A model generated the notes under the pieces. That model was not told the origin of the DNA, did not search any database, and saw nothing but the letters and a program-made list of their open reading frames with translations. Positions 42,437-50,804 of a stretch of 56,746 nucleotides of DNA are shown in pieces (position 1 is the stretch's first letter; each line of letters begins with the position of its first letter). The position numbers and the translations under genes are program-made. The stretch spans positions 1-56,746 of the forward strand of contig MKSF01000031.1 in assembly GCA_001897155.1 (NCBI GenBank), given 5' to 3'. This DNA comes from Bacteroidetes bacterium 47-18. Its GTDB lineage: Bacteria; Bacteroidota; Bacteroidia; Chitinophagales; Chitinophagaceae.

Positions 42437-43432
42437 ATGAGTAGAATTAACATACAGGGAACCATTGATAACATACGTAGTAAATCAAACATTTACACAC
42501 CGATTATCGAAGCGATTGTTAATTCAATCCAATCAATTGTTTTAAAACAAATTGATAATGGTAAAATTGAAATAGTTCTACACCGAGAAAAGATTTTAGA
42601 TATAGAGAATGCAATACCAAGTGTAAAAAGCATTGAAATTAGGGATAATGGCATAGGGTTTACGCAAGAAAACAGAGATAGTTTCGACACTTTTTACAGC
42701 GAATACAAAAGGTCTATCGGAGGAAAAGGTTTGGGTAGTATGATAAAAAGCGATTTGGCACATTATGTATTCAACAGAAAAATTGTTTTAGAAGCATTTC
42801 GTCAACTACTTAAGAGAAAAGAAGACGGCAAAGGAGAATTAGAAAAAGATATTCATAACCTGATATTTCCTATGGGAAAAACTTCTGAAAATTGTGATTA
42901 TCAAGAACATAATTTATGGTTGTTGGATGAACGTTTAATATTCTCCGAGTTTGTTGCTTCGGATAAGAAAATATCAACAAAAAAAGATGCTTTGGGTGAG
43001 CCTGATTTAGTAGTATTTGATAAAAAGCAGTCCTTTAGAAGCGGAGATAATAACTATAGTAATCCTCTTACTATTTTTGAATTTAAACGTCCTAAAAGAG
43101 AAGCATATAAAACGGATGATGATCCGATAATGCAAATTGGAAAATACGTAAAAGATATTCGAGCTGGAAAATACGAAATGCCTGAAGGTTTAGAGAAGAT
43201 TAAAGTTAATGACTCAACACCAGTTTATGCTTATGTAGTTTGCGATTTGACTCCTAAAATAAGAGAGTTTGCTGAGGAATTACATTCTTTGACAAAAAGT
43301 CCGGATGATGAAGGTTATTTCGGGTTTTTAAGAGGATACAATATGTATGTTGAAGTAATCAGTTTCAAAAAGATGATGGATGATGCAACACTCAGAAATA
43401 AAATATTCTTTAAAAAGTTGCATCTCGAATAA
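42437..43432 (+). pseudogene. GHKL ATPase gene with an apparent in-frame internal deletion
   Basis: Residues 1-95 are the front of a GHKL (HSP90/histidine-kinase-type) ATPase: AIVNSIQSI (N-box), EIRDNGIGF (G1) and SIGGKGLGS (G2). Directly after, the sequence jumps to MIKSDLAHYVFNRK, which belongs to a distant C-terminal domain with GEPDLVVFDKK, FEFKRPKRE and VVCDLTPKIREF. Full-length members of this type are roughly twice as long, so the middle third to half seems deleted without breaking the frame. The product of 331 residues is probably inactive as an ATPase. Confidence 0.6.
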
Positions 43433-43439
43433 TAATTAG

Positions 43440-43835
43440 TTAGCCGTTGTTTGTTTGAATTTCAATAACTCTTCTAAAATCATCCGCATCGCTGCCAATC
43501 AGTAGACAACTCGAAAAACCAATATCCAACAGAGCCTTACCCACTTTCTCATCATCAATATCGCTATGGGCAATCAGCTTTATAGTCGGGTATTGCGTTT
43601 TCAATTCCTGTAATTGTGACAATATGTTCTTGTCATAAAAATCGAGGTCGATGATGCAAACATCGGGAAGTGCTGTTAAAACAGATAATTGAGATGATCC
43701 GCTTTCTATATTTTCCGAACGGAATAATATCTCAATTCCGGAATTAGCAAGCTCATTGCAGATGACATCTAAAATGGGGCTTTTATCATTGATAAAGGCG
43801 AGGGTAATTTTTTGTTTTGCTGTACCGGTTTCCAT
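43440..43835 (-). CDS. Receiver-like regulator, divergent
   Basis: A 131-residue protein with a CheY-like fold: ITLAFINDKSPILDVICNEL, VCIIDLDF with a candidate phospho-acceptor Asp, IKLIAHSDIDDEKV and a final helix. The usual conserved Lys before the last helix appears replaced (LLIGSDAD), and the N-terminal acid pair is reduced, so phosphorylation control is doubtful. The ATG at 43835 is chosen because the upstream frame extension is hydrophobic and runs over promoter-like sequence. No output domain is present. Confidence 0.6.
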   Translation of the reverse strand: METGTAKQKITLAFINDKSPILDVICNELANSGIEILFRSENIESGSSQLSVLTALPDVCIIDLDFYDKNILSQLQELKTQYPTIKLIAHSDIDDEKVGKALLDIGFSSCLLIGSDADDFRRVIEIQTNNG

Positions 43836-44109
43836 ATCATTAACTTTTTTTGAGTTGATGTAGCCTGCACAAAAAAAGACGCAGGCAACTACACTAACCG
43901 ATACTAAGGCACTGGTACGCCCGACAACGGATAAGAGAGCACCCACGCCTATAACGTGAGCATTCCTACTTATCGTCCCGTTGTCTTAAAAATTACCAGT
44001 TTTTAGTATCAGGACTTAAAGTAAAAACACTTTAAGTATTTCTATATTTTCTAAAAGCAAAGATACTAAAGTCGTTCCGATACGGAAACATAATCTGTAC
44101 AAAAGTTAA

Positions 44110-44409
44110 TTATATGCGGTCGGTATTACGGGAAATGTAATTCTGTTCCAAGATGGTCAGAATATCCATTTCCTTATAAATTATCTTGCCCCCTATCTGA
44201 ATATAAGGCAGAATATTATCATCACGGTATTGCTGTAATGTTCTTTTACTGATATGTAACAGCTTGCACACATCTTCGCCCGAAAGGAAAATTTCTCCAT
44301 TCATTACAGGGCGATAGTTCTTCAGTATTTCTTCTATACGGCTTCGTAACTGTATTATCATCTCCCGTTGTTCGATGATTTCTTCTGCTTCATTGGTCAA
44401 TAAATCCAT
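44110..44409 (-). CDS. Excisionase-type HTH protein
   Basis: A 99-residue protein with an N-terminal coiled coil (residues 5-35, EEIIEQREMIIQLRSRIEEI) and an HTH of the Xis/MerR-like class (LSGEDVCKLLHISKRTLQQYRDD, IIYKEMDILTIL). Such pairs of HTH proteins sit near the transfer operons of Bacteroidota conjugative transposons and probably help excision or control tra genes. It overlaps the preceding homologous gene by 20 bases. Confidence 0.75.
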   Translation of the reverse strand: MDLLTNEAEEIIEQREMIIQLRSRIEEILKNYRPVMNGEIFLSGEDVCKLLHISKRTLQQYRDDNILPYIQIGGKIIYKEMDILTILEQNYISRNTDRI

Positions 44410-44701
44410 TGTCGTTGGTATTGTACGGCTGTCCGGCTTCGAGCAAAGCCTGTACGTCCGAGCGTTTGTAATAATTCTTGCGGTTCAGTTTGGAATATGG
44501 TAACAAGCCTTTGTCTTTGTAGGTCTGCAAAGTCCGTTTGGTAATGTTCATCATCAGGCACACTTCCTGGTTATCGAGCCATTGCTCCCCTTTGAAAATA
44601 GGCGTATATTTTCGGGTGGTACTTTCAGTCAGTTCCAAAAGTGCTTTAAGCTCATTCTTCATTCCGTCCAATGCGGATTTTTGTATTGCGATAACTTCCA
44701 T
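44390..44701 (-). CDS. Excisionase-type HTH protein
   Basis: A 103-residue paralogue of the downstream gene: an N-terminal helical part (SALDGMKNELKALLEL) and the HTH LDNQEVCLMMNITKRTLQTY, then NYYKRSDVQALL. The two genes overlap and are certainly co-transcribed; they may form a heterodimer. The orientation is the same as the tra operon. Confidence 0.75.
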   Translation of the reverse strand: MEVIAIQKSALDGMKNELKALLELTESTTRKYTPIFKGEQWLDNQEVCLMMNITKRTLQTYKDKGLLPYSKLNRKNYYKRSDVQALLEAGQPYNTNDNGFIDQ

Positions 44702-44818
44702 TTTTGCTCATTTTTGATGTGGAAGTCGAATTTATAAAGGCTTATTGGAGGGTTGGGAAATGTGGTATTGATTGGCGTTGAAAGGTAGTATTTGGCGGTT
44801 TACAGTATGGTAAAAAGC

Positions 44819-44849
44819 AAAAAACCGACTTTTTGCAAGTCGGTTTTTT
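44819..44849. terminator. Hairpin terminator at the left edge of the small regulatory module
   Basis: A perfect 13-bp stem (AAAAAACCGACTT at 44819-44831 with AAGTCGGTTTTTT at 44837-44849) and a five-base loop, 37 bases downstream of the lipoprotein gene. The same arms recur at 47151-47190. Confidence 0.85.
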
Positions 44850-44885
44850 GGTTCCAATTTGTTTAGAAATTCAAATCTGCAAAGA

Positions 44886-45365
44886 TTATTGCTTATTTAA
44901 AATCACATTGCCATCTGTATCTTTGTTAACAATAAGCATCAAAAAAGGATGCGTCTCAAAGCCGACATCTTCACCTTCATTAATAGTGTAGTTCACTAAA
45001 ATATCTTCCCCTTTTTTCTCAATTCCGGAAAGGATAATTTCGGTTTTATTCTTTGTCGAAATATGATCTATCACAATCACATATTCTTTTGAAAAATCAA
45101 TAGCTGTGGGCTTTCCGTTTTCTCCCATTGTTGTCGCCATACCGAAATAATTATCAAATTCTTCCTGACTGGTTATTTTCGCAGGAACAGTACCCGTCAC
45201 ATTATTTTTGACAAAATAGTTTTCTGCTTTCTTATAGGTAATTTCTGCTCCGGTTACTGTTTCCGTGTTGTTTTGTTCTTTGCTTTTTTCGGCAGACTGA
45301 TTGCCGGAGTTGCAACTGATAAACAAGGCTGCTGCAAAAGAAACTGTAATGATGTTCTTTTTCAT
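44886..45365 (-). CDS. Small lipoprotein of unknown function
   Basis: A 159-residue protein with a lipoprotein signal (MKKNIITVSFAAALFISC, Cys at about 18). A low-complexity linker is followed by a folded part (FDNYFGMATTMGENGKPTAI, YVIVIDHISTKNKTEIIL). The ATG at 45365 is chosen over an upstream in-frame Met because it gives a clean signal peptide. It is the last gene of the pirin-like/SnoaL-like unit. No specific function can be assigned. Confidence 0.65.
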   Translation of the reverse strand: MKKNIITVSFAAALFISCNSGNQSAEKSKEQNNTETVTGAEITYKKAENYFVKNNVTGTVPAKITSQEEFDNYFGMATTMGENGKPTAIDFSKEYVIVIDHISTKNKTEIILSGIEKKGEDILVNYTINEGEDVGFETHPFLMLIVNKDTDGNVILNKQ

Positions 45366-45397
45366 TTTCGTTCTTTTAATTACTGTCAAATATATTC

Positions 45398-45865
45398 TTA
45401 TTTCGAGGAATAGAAACGCAATGAGGTATCTACCATACCCTGATAGACTTTGGAAATATCGGTATTGTGCACCAGACTTATTTTCCAAACGTCATTTTCT
45501 TTCCTGCAAATTATCTGCAATATACCATTTCTGTCCGGCACGGGATCTCCTTTGGGTGTGGTTGCTTTTTCAAGTACCCAGCTCCCTGTAACCATTATCA
45601 GGTTATCGGCAATGGCTCTCATATATAAATCTGAAATGATAAAAACCGCCTGCTTGTTAACCGTTGAGAACGGGAAGCGATGCTGGTCTATGATTTCATT
45701 TTTTCCTCTGGCAATTTGATTAACAATATCTGTAAATTCGGCATCATCTGTAAAAACGGTGCCGAATTGTTCCGCATTTTTACTGTGCCAGGTGCTGATA
45801 AATAAATCTACCAATCCCAGTATAGCTTTCGTTTCACTTTCCGGTAGGGAGCTAAGGTATTTCAT
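45398..45865 (-). CDS. SnoaL/SgcJ-like protein
   Basis: A 155-residue alpha+beta-barrel protein of the SgcJ/SnoaL type (NTF2 fold): AILGLVDLFISTWHSKNAEQ, FTDDAEFTDIVNQIARGKNE, then WVLEKATTPKGDPVPDRNG and a final strand. Members are hydrolases, isomerases or ligand-binding proteins; the ligand is unknown. It lies between the lipoprotein and pirin-like genes on the same strand. Confidence 0.7.
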   Translation of the reverse strand: MKYLSSLPESETKAILGLVDLFISTWHSKNAEQFGTVFTDDAEFTDIVNQIARGKNEIIDQHRFPFSTVNKQAVFIISDLYMRAIADNLIMVTGSWVLEKATTPKGDPVPDRNGILQIICRKENDVWKISLVHNTDISKVYQGMVDTSLRFYSSK

Positions 45866-45923
45866 ATGATATGTGATTATGCATTATTTTTAAATATTTA
45901 TTATCAGTATGGCGAAACAAATC

Positions 45924-46655
45924 CTATAGTCCGCTTTTATTTCCGCTGTACATACCGTCATCATAGTATGGAGCTTTGGTATTGGTTACGAACAATACCA
46001 GCTCTGCTCTGTCTTTGGTAGCAATGCTTATATTTTCATCTTTTACAAACAGGCTTTCTCCTTTGCTAAGCTGTATATCATTTACGGTAGCTTCACCCTG
46101 AAACAGATATAGCAGATAATGCATATCGGGCTGTGGTTCTTCAGGAAGTACAGTAGTGTGCCCTGAAGTCAATAGCATATCATAGATATGCGTATCGCTG
46201 CTAAGCTGTAATTTGGTTTTTTCTCTATTGGGTGAAGCAATCAAACGCCATTTGTTTTCGCTGTATATCTCTTCGGGTTCATCAAAGATTACTTCCGGTT
46301 GATTGTCCTTCTGTCCGGGGCGAATAAATATCTGTAATCCCTCTACACTTTCGAGAATGGCTTCTTCGTGGTGGAATATTTTTCCGGCTTTCATCAGCAT
46401 CAGCCTACCGGGTGTGATAAATTCTTCAAATCCCTCGGAATCGGTATGTTTTACTTTGCCAGAGCGGAAATAGGACAATATATCATCGTTGATATGCGGG
46501 TGCATTTTAATCACCGCACCGGCACCTATATTTGCCTGATCTATACGTCCTATGCTGTAATAACCCGTATCGGTTTCAGAAAGATACAAACCTGGGTATA
46601 AAATGGAAATATGACTATTTCCTGCTTTTTTTGAGTTGTCTATTTTTATTACCAT
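45924..46655 (-). CDS. Pirin-like bicupin
   Basis: A 243-residue two-cupin protein. The first cupin has the metal-binding HPHINDDILSYFRSG near residue 52 and PGRLMLMKAGKIFHHEE; the second is degenerate (HYLLYLFQGEATVNDIQL). Bacterial members (YhaK-like) are redox-responsive or quercetinase-like proteins. Together with the divergent HxlR regulator this suggests a small electrophile- or redox-response unit. A palindromic operator lies in the shared promoter region. Confidence 0.75.
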   Translation of the reverse strand: MVIKIDNSKKAGNSHISILYPGLYLSETDTGYYSIGRIDQANIGAGAVIKMHPHINDDILSYFRSGKVKHTDSEGFEEFITPGRLMLMKAGKIFHHEEAILESVEGLQIFIRPGQKDNQPEVIFDEPEEIYSENKWRLIASPNREKTKLQLSSDTHIYDMLLTSGHTTVLPEEPQPDMHYLLYLFQGEATVNDIQLSKGESLFVKDENISIATKDRAELVLFVTNTKAPYYDDGMYSGNKSGL

Positions 46656-46735
46656 ACCTTATACTATCAGTCATTCTATAAATTGTAAGTTCAATTTAGA
46701 ATTTCTTTAATTTGATTGGTAAAGTTAAAACCATT

Positions 46736-46789
46736 ACTTTACTTTTGCAAGTAGTTACACTAATGTACAATAGTAACAAAAAGTAAAGT
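46736..46789. promoter_or_regulatory. Likely HxlR-family operator (inverted repeats)
   Basis: ACTTTACTTTT (46736-46746) is the exact reverse complement of AAAAGTAAAGT (46779-46789). Inside lie GTTAC (46754-46758), GTAAC (46773-46777) and the palindrome TGTACA (46764-46769). The position between divergent pirin-like and hxlR genes fits an autoregulatory site. Confidence 0.5.
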
Positions 46790-46817
46790 TTTAGCGAAGT
46801 CCCTAACATCAAGACAA

Positions 46818-47141
46818 ATGAAAAAAAGTGTTAAAGTAGAATTCAAATGTGTATTAAAAGACGTATTGGATATTGTTGGCGGTAAATGGGCTATCCCGAT
46901 TATTTATGTATTGTTTGACGGGAAACATCGTTTTAAAGAGCTGGAACGCACCATTCCCAATATCAATACTCGTATGCTGGTAAAAGAATTGAAAAGCCTT
47001 GAAAAAGCAGGAATTGTAAAACGTGAGGCATTTGCCACCGTTCCGCCTACTGTTGAATATTCATTGACAAACAAAGGTGAAAATCTGAAACCTGCAATTA
47101 TGGAGCTTTATAAATGGGGTGAAGAATTTCACGAGCAATAA
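46818..47141 (+). CDS. HxlR-family transcriptional regulator
   Basis: A 107-residue winged HTH dimer: CVLKDVLDIVGGKWAIPI (with the sensor-type Cys near residue 11), HRFKELERTIPNINTRML recognition helix and the wing AFATVPPTVEYSLT. HxlR proteins respond to aldehydes or oxidants through the N-terminal Cys. It is divergent from the pirin-like operon and probably controls it. It is followed by the second copy of the shared terminator. Confidence 0.9.
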   Translation: MKKSVKVEFKCVLKDVLDIVGGKWAIPIIYVLFDGKHRFKELERTIPNINTRMLVKELKSLEKAGIVKREAFATVPPTVEYSLTNKGENLKPAIMELYKWGEEFHEQ

Positions 47142-47150
47142 TCATTTAAT

Positions 47151-47190
47151 AAAAAACCGACTTCTAAGCAAAGTTAAAAGTCGGTTTTTT
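47151..47190. terminator. Hairpin terminator at the right edge of the small module
   Basis: Arms AAAAAACCGACTT (47151-47163) and AAGTCGGTTTTTT (47178-47190) around a 14-base loop; they are identical to the arms of the terminator at 44819-44849. It separates hxlR from the convergent tra operon. Confidence 0.85.
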
Positions 47191-47208
47191 GTGGTTATAG
47201 AATGTTTC

Positions 47209-47658
47209 TTAATCACTGCTATTAAACTGAAAACTCAATTGCTTTTCATTCCCGAAGCTGTCCGAAATCCATACCTCAAAGGATTGTGATACGGTGGACG
47301 TGGAAGTATAATACAACCGGAATTGTTCAGTTGGCAACGAATACAAATCATTCGGCAGGTACGGCTGTTCATCGTAATACTGCAATGTTCCTGTACCGTC
47401 AAACTGAAAATAGCGAAGAAAATACTGCGTATTGCTGTAGTTACCGCTTCGTTGTATCGTAATCCTTATTTCTACCGTCTGACCATTGGCAACATCTTTG
47501 GGTACAGGCATCACGTTTAGATCAAAAGGAAAATCATTTTGTATTTCGAGTTCATCATCTTTGCTGCAAGATACCAGCGAAATAGAACCTGTCAGGATTG
47601 CCAGCATTAGGTATATTGGCAACATTCCTATTCTGAATTTATTGAAAATTGCTGTCAT
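47209..47658 (-). CDS. traQ: Conjugative transposon protein TraQ (DUF3872)
   Basis: A 149-residue lipoprotein-like protein; the signal (IYLMLAILTGSISLVSC) ends in a lipobox Cys near 31. The remaining beta-rich part (FDLNVMPVPKDVANGQTVEI, YFLRYFQFDGTGTL) matches the TraQ/DUF3872 type. A Met at residue 12 is an alternative start. It is the last gene of the operon, 12 bases from traO. No traP (primase) gene lies between them, unlike the order in CTnDOT. Confidence 0.8.
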   Translation of the reverse strand: MTAIFNKFRIGMLPIYLMLAILTGSISLVSCSKDDELEIQNDFPFDLNVMPVPKDVANGQTVEIRITIQRSGNYSNTQYFLRYFQFDGTGTLQYYDEQPYLPNDLYSLPTEQFRLYYTSTSTVSQSFEVWISDSFGNEKQLSFQFNSSD

Positions 47659-47670
47659 CGTTTTTACATT

Positions 47671-48231
47671 TTAAAAGTTAAATCTTAATCCCACACCTGC
47701 GGACGGACGAAACTGTTCCAGATCCGTACCCCATAAAACCTTTGTACGTCCTTGCAGGACTAATACAAATCGGTCGGACAGATAGGTTTCAAACGTGAGC
47801 CGTCCGCCTGCTCCATATATAAAATTTTCCTCGCTCAGTATCTTCGCACCATCGTACAACATTGCTTCGCCACGATTGATGCTTTCGTAACCGACCACAC
47901 CTGTTATTCCTAAGTTCAGTGTAATATTCTTACGGGCATCGCCTAACAGGAATAAACTGTAACCGCCTTCGGCAGTATAAGTTTCCTGTGGTATTTGGAT
48001 ACCTTTGTAGTCGTGGTATTGATGCGTGTACTCCAATGCCCAAAGCTGGTAGTTACCATTTTTACCGTTCACGGTCATACCGATATTGATGTAATAATCA
48101 TTACCAATTTTCTCATCGGATAGTATGCCAGTGCTTATTTCCAATCCTTTTTGCTTTGGCAGCATTCGTTGTGCCTGTGTAACTGTGATGGCCACAAAGA
48201 GTAGCATCACGGTATAGATATACTTTTTCAT
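47671..48231 (-). CDS. traO: Conjugative transposon protein TraO
   Basis: A 186-residue protein with a signal peptide (TVMLLFVAITVTQAQ) and an eight-strand-like beta-barrel ending GVGLRFNF, a typical outer-membrane C-terminus. The start QRMLPKQKGLEISTG is characteristic. It belongs to the outer-membrane part of the mating channel. Confidence 0.85.
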   Translation of the reverse strand: MKKYIYTVMLLFVAITVTQAQRMLPKQKGLEISTGILSDEKIGNDYYINIGMTVNGKNGNYQLWALEYTHQYHDYKGIQIPQETYTAEGGYSLFLLGDARKNITLNLGITGVVGYESINRGEAMLYDGAKILSEENFIYGAGGRLTFETYLSDRFVLVLQGRTKVLWGTDLEQFRPSAGVGLRFNF

Positions 48232-48251
48232 ATTCTTGCTTTAAAGGGTTA

Positions 48252-49145
48252 TTAAAATTTCAGGTGCATATCGTCAATCAAACGGGCTTTGATTAAATCG
48301 GAATTTTCGACCTGCAATGTTTGATGCCTGCCTCCGTTTTTCTCAAAGATTTCAATCAGTAAAATCTTGTCGTCGTCAATGGTAAACTGATCCAAAAGAA
48401 ATACATTTTGTTCGATGGTCTTACCGCCAATAGCATCCAATGGTTTATAAGTACGAAGCGGTATCATCGGGCGTTCCTGCACTACGGTACGTTTAGCAAC
48501 TTTTTTATCGACCACTTTGAAATTGACAAAATCAATCTGAAAAGGCACATTGGTTTTGTTTCTTAATTCCGTATGGAAATAATATTTGCCATTGTGTATG
48601 TAAATCCCTTTGAGGATAAACTGGATGCCGAAGCTCTTAGCCCCGATATGCTTTACAATGCGTTTGTCTTTCTTGTAAATCGTTTCCAACAGCAAGCCAG
48701 CCAATGACGGAGAATTGTTGCCCAATTCTTCAAAAAGCACATCGTTACCGTTGGCTTTATCTACTGCTTTCTGCATTGTCAAAAGGTCATAGCTCAACGC
48801 TTCGGGATAGGAACTGTAATACACATTGAAGCTGTAAAAGCGACCGTCATTGGTGATAACCGAAAAATTGGTTTCTGCTTCAAAATCCTTCACGGATGCT
48901 TTTACCCGTAAAACATTCTCCGCATCTTCGGCTTTTCCTGCTATCAGGTATTCGCTTCCCAAATCCACATAACGGATAGCCGTCGGGAATATCAGGTGCG
49001 AAGTTTTGTCATAGGTTACTTCCATTTTGTAAGGCTCTATCTTGCCTAATGCAAGCGGAGTTCTGGCACTTTCCTGTGCGTAAGACTGTACGGCAAAGCC
49101 GAGTATCAGGGCAAATGCCCAAAAGGTTTTTAAATGATTTTTCAT
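48252..49145 (-). CDS. traN: Conjugative transposon protein TraN (DUF4138)
   Basis: A 297-residue periplasmic protein with a signal peptide (residues 1-23, FAVQSYA) and a beta-rich body; TYDKTSHLIFPTAIRYVDLG near 48 and KADGSE-like VLRVKASVKDF are family features. TraN is thought to act like VirB9, linking the inner-membrane TraM to the outer membrane. It follows traM by 24 bases. Confidence 0.87.
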   Translation of the reverse strand: MKNHLKTFWAFALILGFAVQSYAQESARTPLALGKIEPYKMEVTYDKTSHLIFPTAIRYVDLGSEYLIAGKAEDAENVLRVKASVKDFEAETNFSVITNDGRFYSFNVYYSSYPEALSYDLLTMQKAVDKANGNDVLFEELGNNSPSLAGLLLETIYKKDKRIVKHIGAKSFGIQFILKGIYIHNGKYYFHTELRNKTNVPFQIDFVNFKVVDKKVAKRTVVQERPMIPLRTYKPLDAIGGKTIEQNVFLLDQFTIDDDKILLIEIFEKNGGRHQTLQVENSDLIKARLIDDMHLKF

Positions 49146-49169
49146 TGTTTAAAATATTTGAGTTCAACA

Positions 49170-50510
49170 TTATTTTTTTGATACCAAAAAGACCTGATGT
49201 CCTGCTTTCAGTGTAACTTTTGGTGTTCTTACTTTTTTGGCGAAGTAGCCTGAAATACCCTGTACTACGCCACGGCTTAAATCTGCGGCAACCTGCTGTC
49301 CAGCATTCTGTGTAAGCATTATGCTTGTTCCCGAAGTCTGGCTCATATTACCCGCCATTTCGGTAAGAGCATTCATTTCGGGCGAATACGGAACGTACAA
49401 ACCTTGCTGTCCGTCCAGATCATAAATGGTTATATCTACCGGAATGATATTGCCCCCCAATTCAATCGAGGTTACTTTTAGTTGTAAACGTCCCCCTTGA
49501 TACTTACCGATTGCCGTTAGAACTGTTCCCTGCGGAATGGTACGGCTTGGAGTTTGTGCCGGCTCCAATAAACGCAGTCTTACACCACTTTCACCGACAA
49601 TGGTCTGTGTTTCGTGAATACAGGCTTTGATACTATTTTTCGGTTGCACCACCTGCTGCGTAGAACCTGCGGTATAAAAACCCCTGTTACGGGTTTCGCT
49701 CCAGTCGGCTAAGAATATACTGTCTGAAGGTTCACGGTACAAGGCAGAAACCGCATTCTTTCTTGCGGAAGTGAATGCTACAAAATGCTCCTTTTGTGTA
49801 GAAACCGTTTGAGCCGGAGCAGCCCCTGCACCATTAGAAGGTAGAGTTCCTGCTGAATTTGTGTTTGCTGGCAGATATTTAGCCGCCATCTGGTAAGACT
49901 TCTCCATCAATGCCAATTGGTCATCTATGGTAGCCGGCTTTGGCACATCTTTGTCCACCAATTGCTCTTTTAATTCCTCCAACTGCCTGCGGAGCTCCAT
50001 TGTTTCCGAATGATCATCCTGATAAAACCCGCCCAATGTATTTTGGGCATTACGATAGCTGTTCAGTGCTGTATTACCGGATCTGCCCGAGCTTCTGCCT
50101 CCGCTATAACCATAGTTTTCATCCTCTTCGGGAATTTCATCTTCACTGTCCTGTGTGCTGTCTGTGTTCCAGTAATCTGATAGCGTTGTCAAGGCGTTGC
50201 GTTTTTCCTGATTTTTCTGTTCGAGCATTTCCTGCTCATACGCTTTTTGCTTATCTGCCTGCAAACCTGCTTCTGTAGCCTGCGGTACGGCATCGTTCAG
50301 CCCGATATTTTCGATTTCCTTTTTATCTGAAGACGGTTTAAATATCAGGTACATACAGCCTACGAATACAATGCCCATCAAACCGAATATGAGTGGTTTT
50401 TTGAGCTTTTGGGCTTTGTTCTGTGTGCTGTCTTGCAGCATATCAGCGGTTGCTGCCGGGCTTCCTTCTGTTACCCGGACAACCGTTTTTTTGTTCTCAT
50501 TTTCTTTCAT
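49170..50510 (-). CDS. traM: Conjugative transposon protein TraM (VirB10-like)
   Basis: A 446-residue protein with one transmembrane segment (about residues 38-58, LIFGLMGIVFVGCMYLIF), a long charged and Gly/Ser-rich periplasmic linker, a coiled coil (MELRRQLEELKEQLVDKD) and a C-terminal beta-barrel domain (IKACIHETQTIVGESGVRLR, IPQGTVLTAIGKY). By analogy with VirB10 it spans the periplasm. Its ATG overlaps the traL end by 14 bases. Confidence 0.88.
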   Translation of the reverse strand: MKENENKKTVVRVTEGSPAATADMLQDSTQNKAQKLKKPLIFGLMGIVFVGCMYLIFKPSSDKKEIENIGLNDAVPQATEAGLQADKQKAYEQEMLEQKNQEKRNALTTLSDYWNTDSTQDSEDEIPEEDENYGYSGGRSSGRSGNTALNSYRNAQNTLGGFYQDDHSETMELRRQLEELKEQLVDKDVPKPATIDDQLALMEKSYQMAAKYLPANTNSAGTLPSNGAGAAPAQTVSTQKEHFVAFTSARKNAVSALYREPSDSIFLADWSETRNRGFYTAGSTQQVVQPKNSIKACIHETQTIVGESGVRLRLLEPAQTPSRTIPQGTVLTAIGKYQGGRLQLKVTSIELGGNIIPVDITIYDLDGQQGLYVPYSPEMNALTEMAGNMSQTSGTSIMLTQNAGQQVAADLSRGVVQGISGYFAKKVRTPKVTLKAGHQVFLVSKK

Positions 50511-50784
50511 AAAACTTATTTTTAAAGATTGTTGTTAATGTATCCTGCAAGGGTGCAGGATGTTCTTTCTTTTGGAGGACAGGGTTTTCGATATGTTCGA
50601 TGTGGAGGTCATTTTTGGAATTTCCGGCATCGTACCATACTTTGGCAATAACCATTGCGGTGAGCAGAAGGTAACCGACAAACAGGTATAGTGTGTACCT
50701 GTGCTGTTTACGTACAGGCAATGCCCGCCAGCGTTCGTCCAATTGGTCAAAGTACCTGTCCATATTTGCTCTTAATTTTTTCAT
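50497..50784 (-). CDS. traL: Conjugative transposon protein TraL (DUF3989)
   Basis: A 95-residue inner-membrane protein: a charged N-terminus with RWRALPVRKQHRYTLYL, one transmembrane helix (about 32-50) and a periplasmic tail. Size, layout and position directly before traM match TraL. The overlap with traM indicates translational coupling. Confidence 0.82.
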   Translation of the reverse strand: MKKLRANMDRYFDQLDERWRALPVRKQHRYTLYLFVGYLLLTAMVIAKVWYDAGNSKNDLHIEHIENPVLQKKEHPAPLQDTLTTIFKNKFYERK

Positions 50785-50804
50785 ACTTTAATGATTATGT
50801 GTTA

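Noticed and set aside
43836-43946. N-terminal extension of the receiver-like protein as a membrane anchor
   Set aside because: The extension is hydrophobic by translation of likely promoter DNA; the internal ATG gives a normal receiver start.
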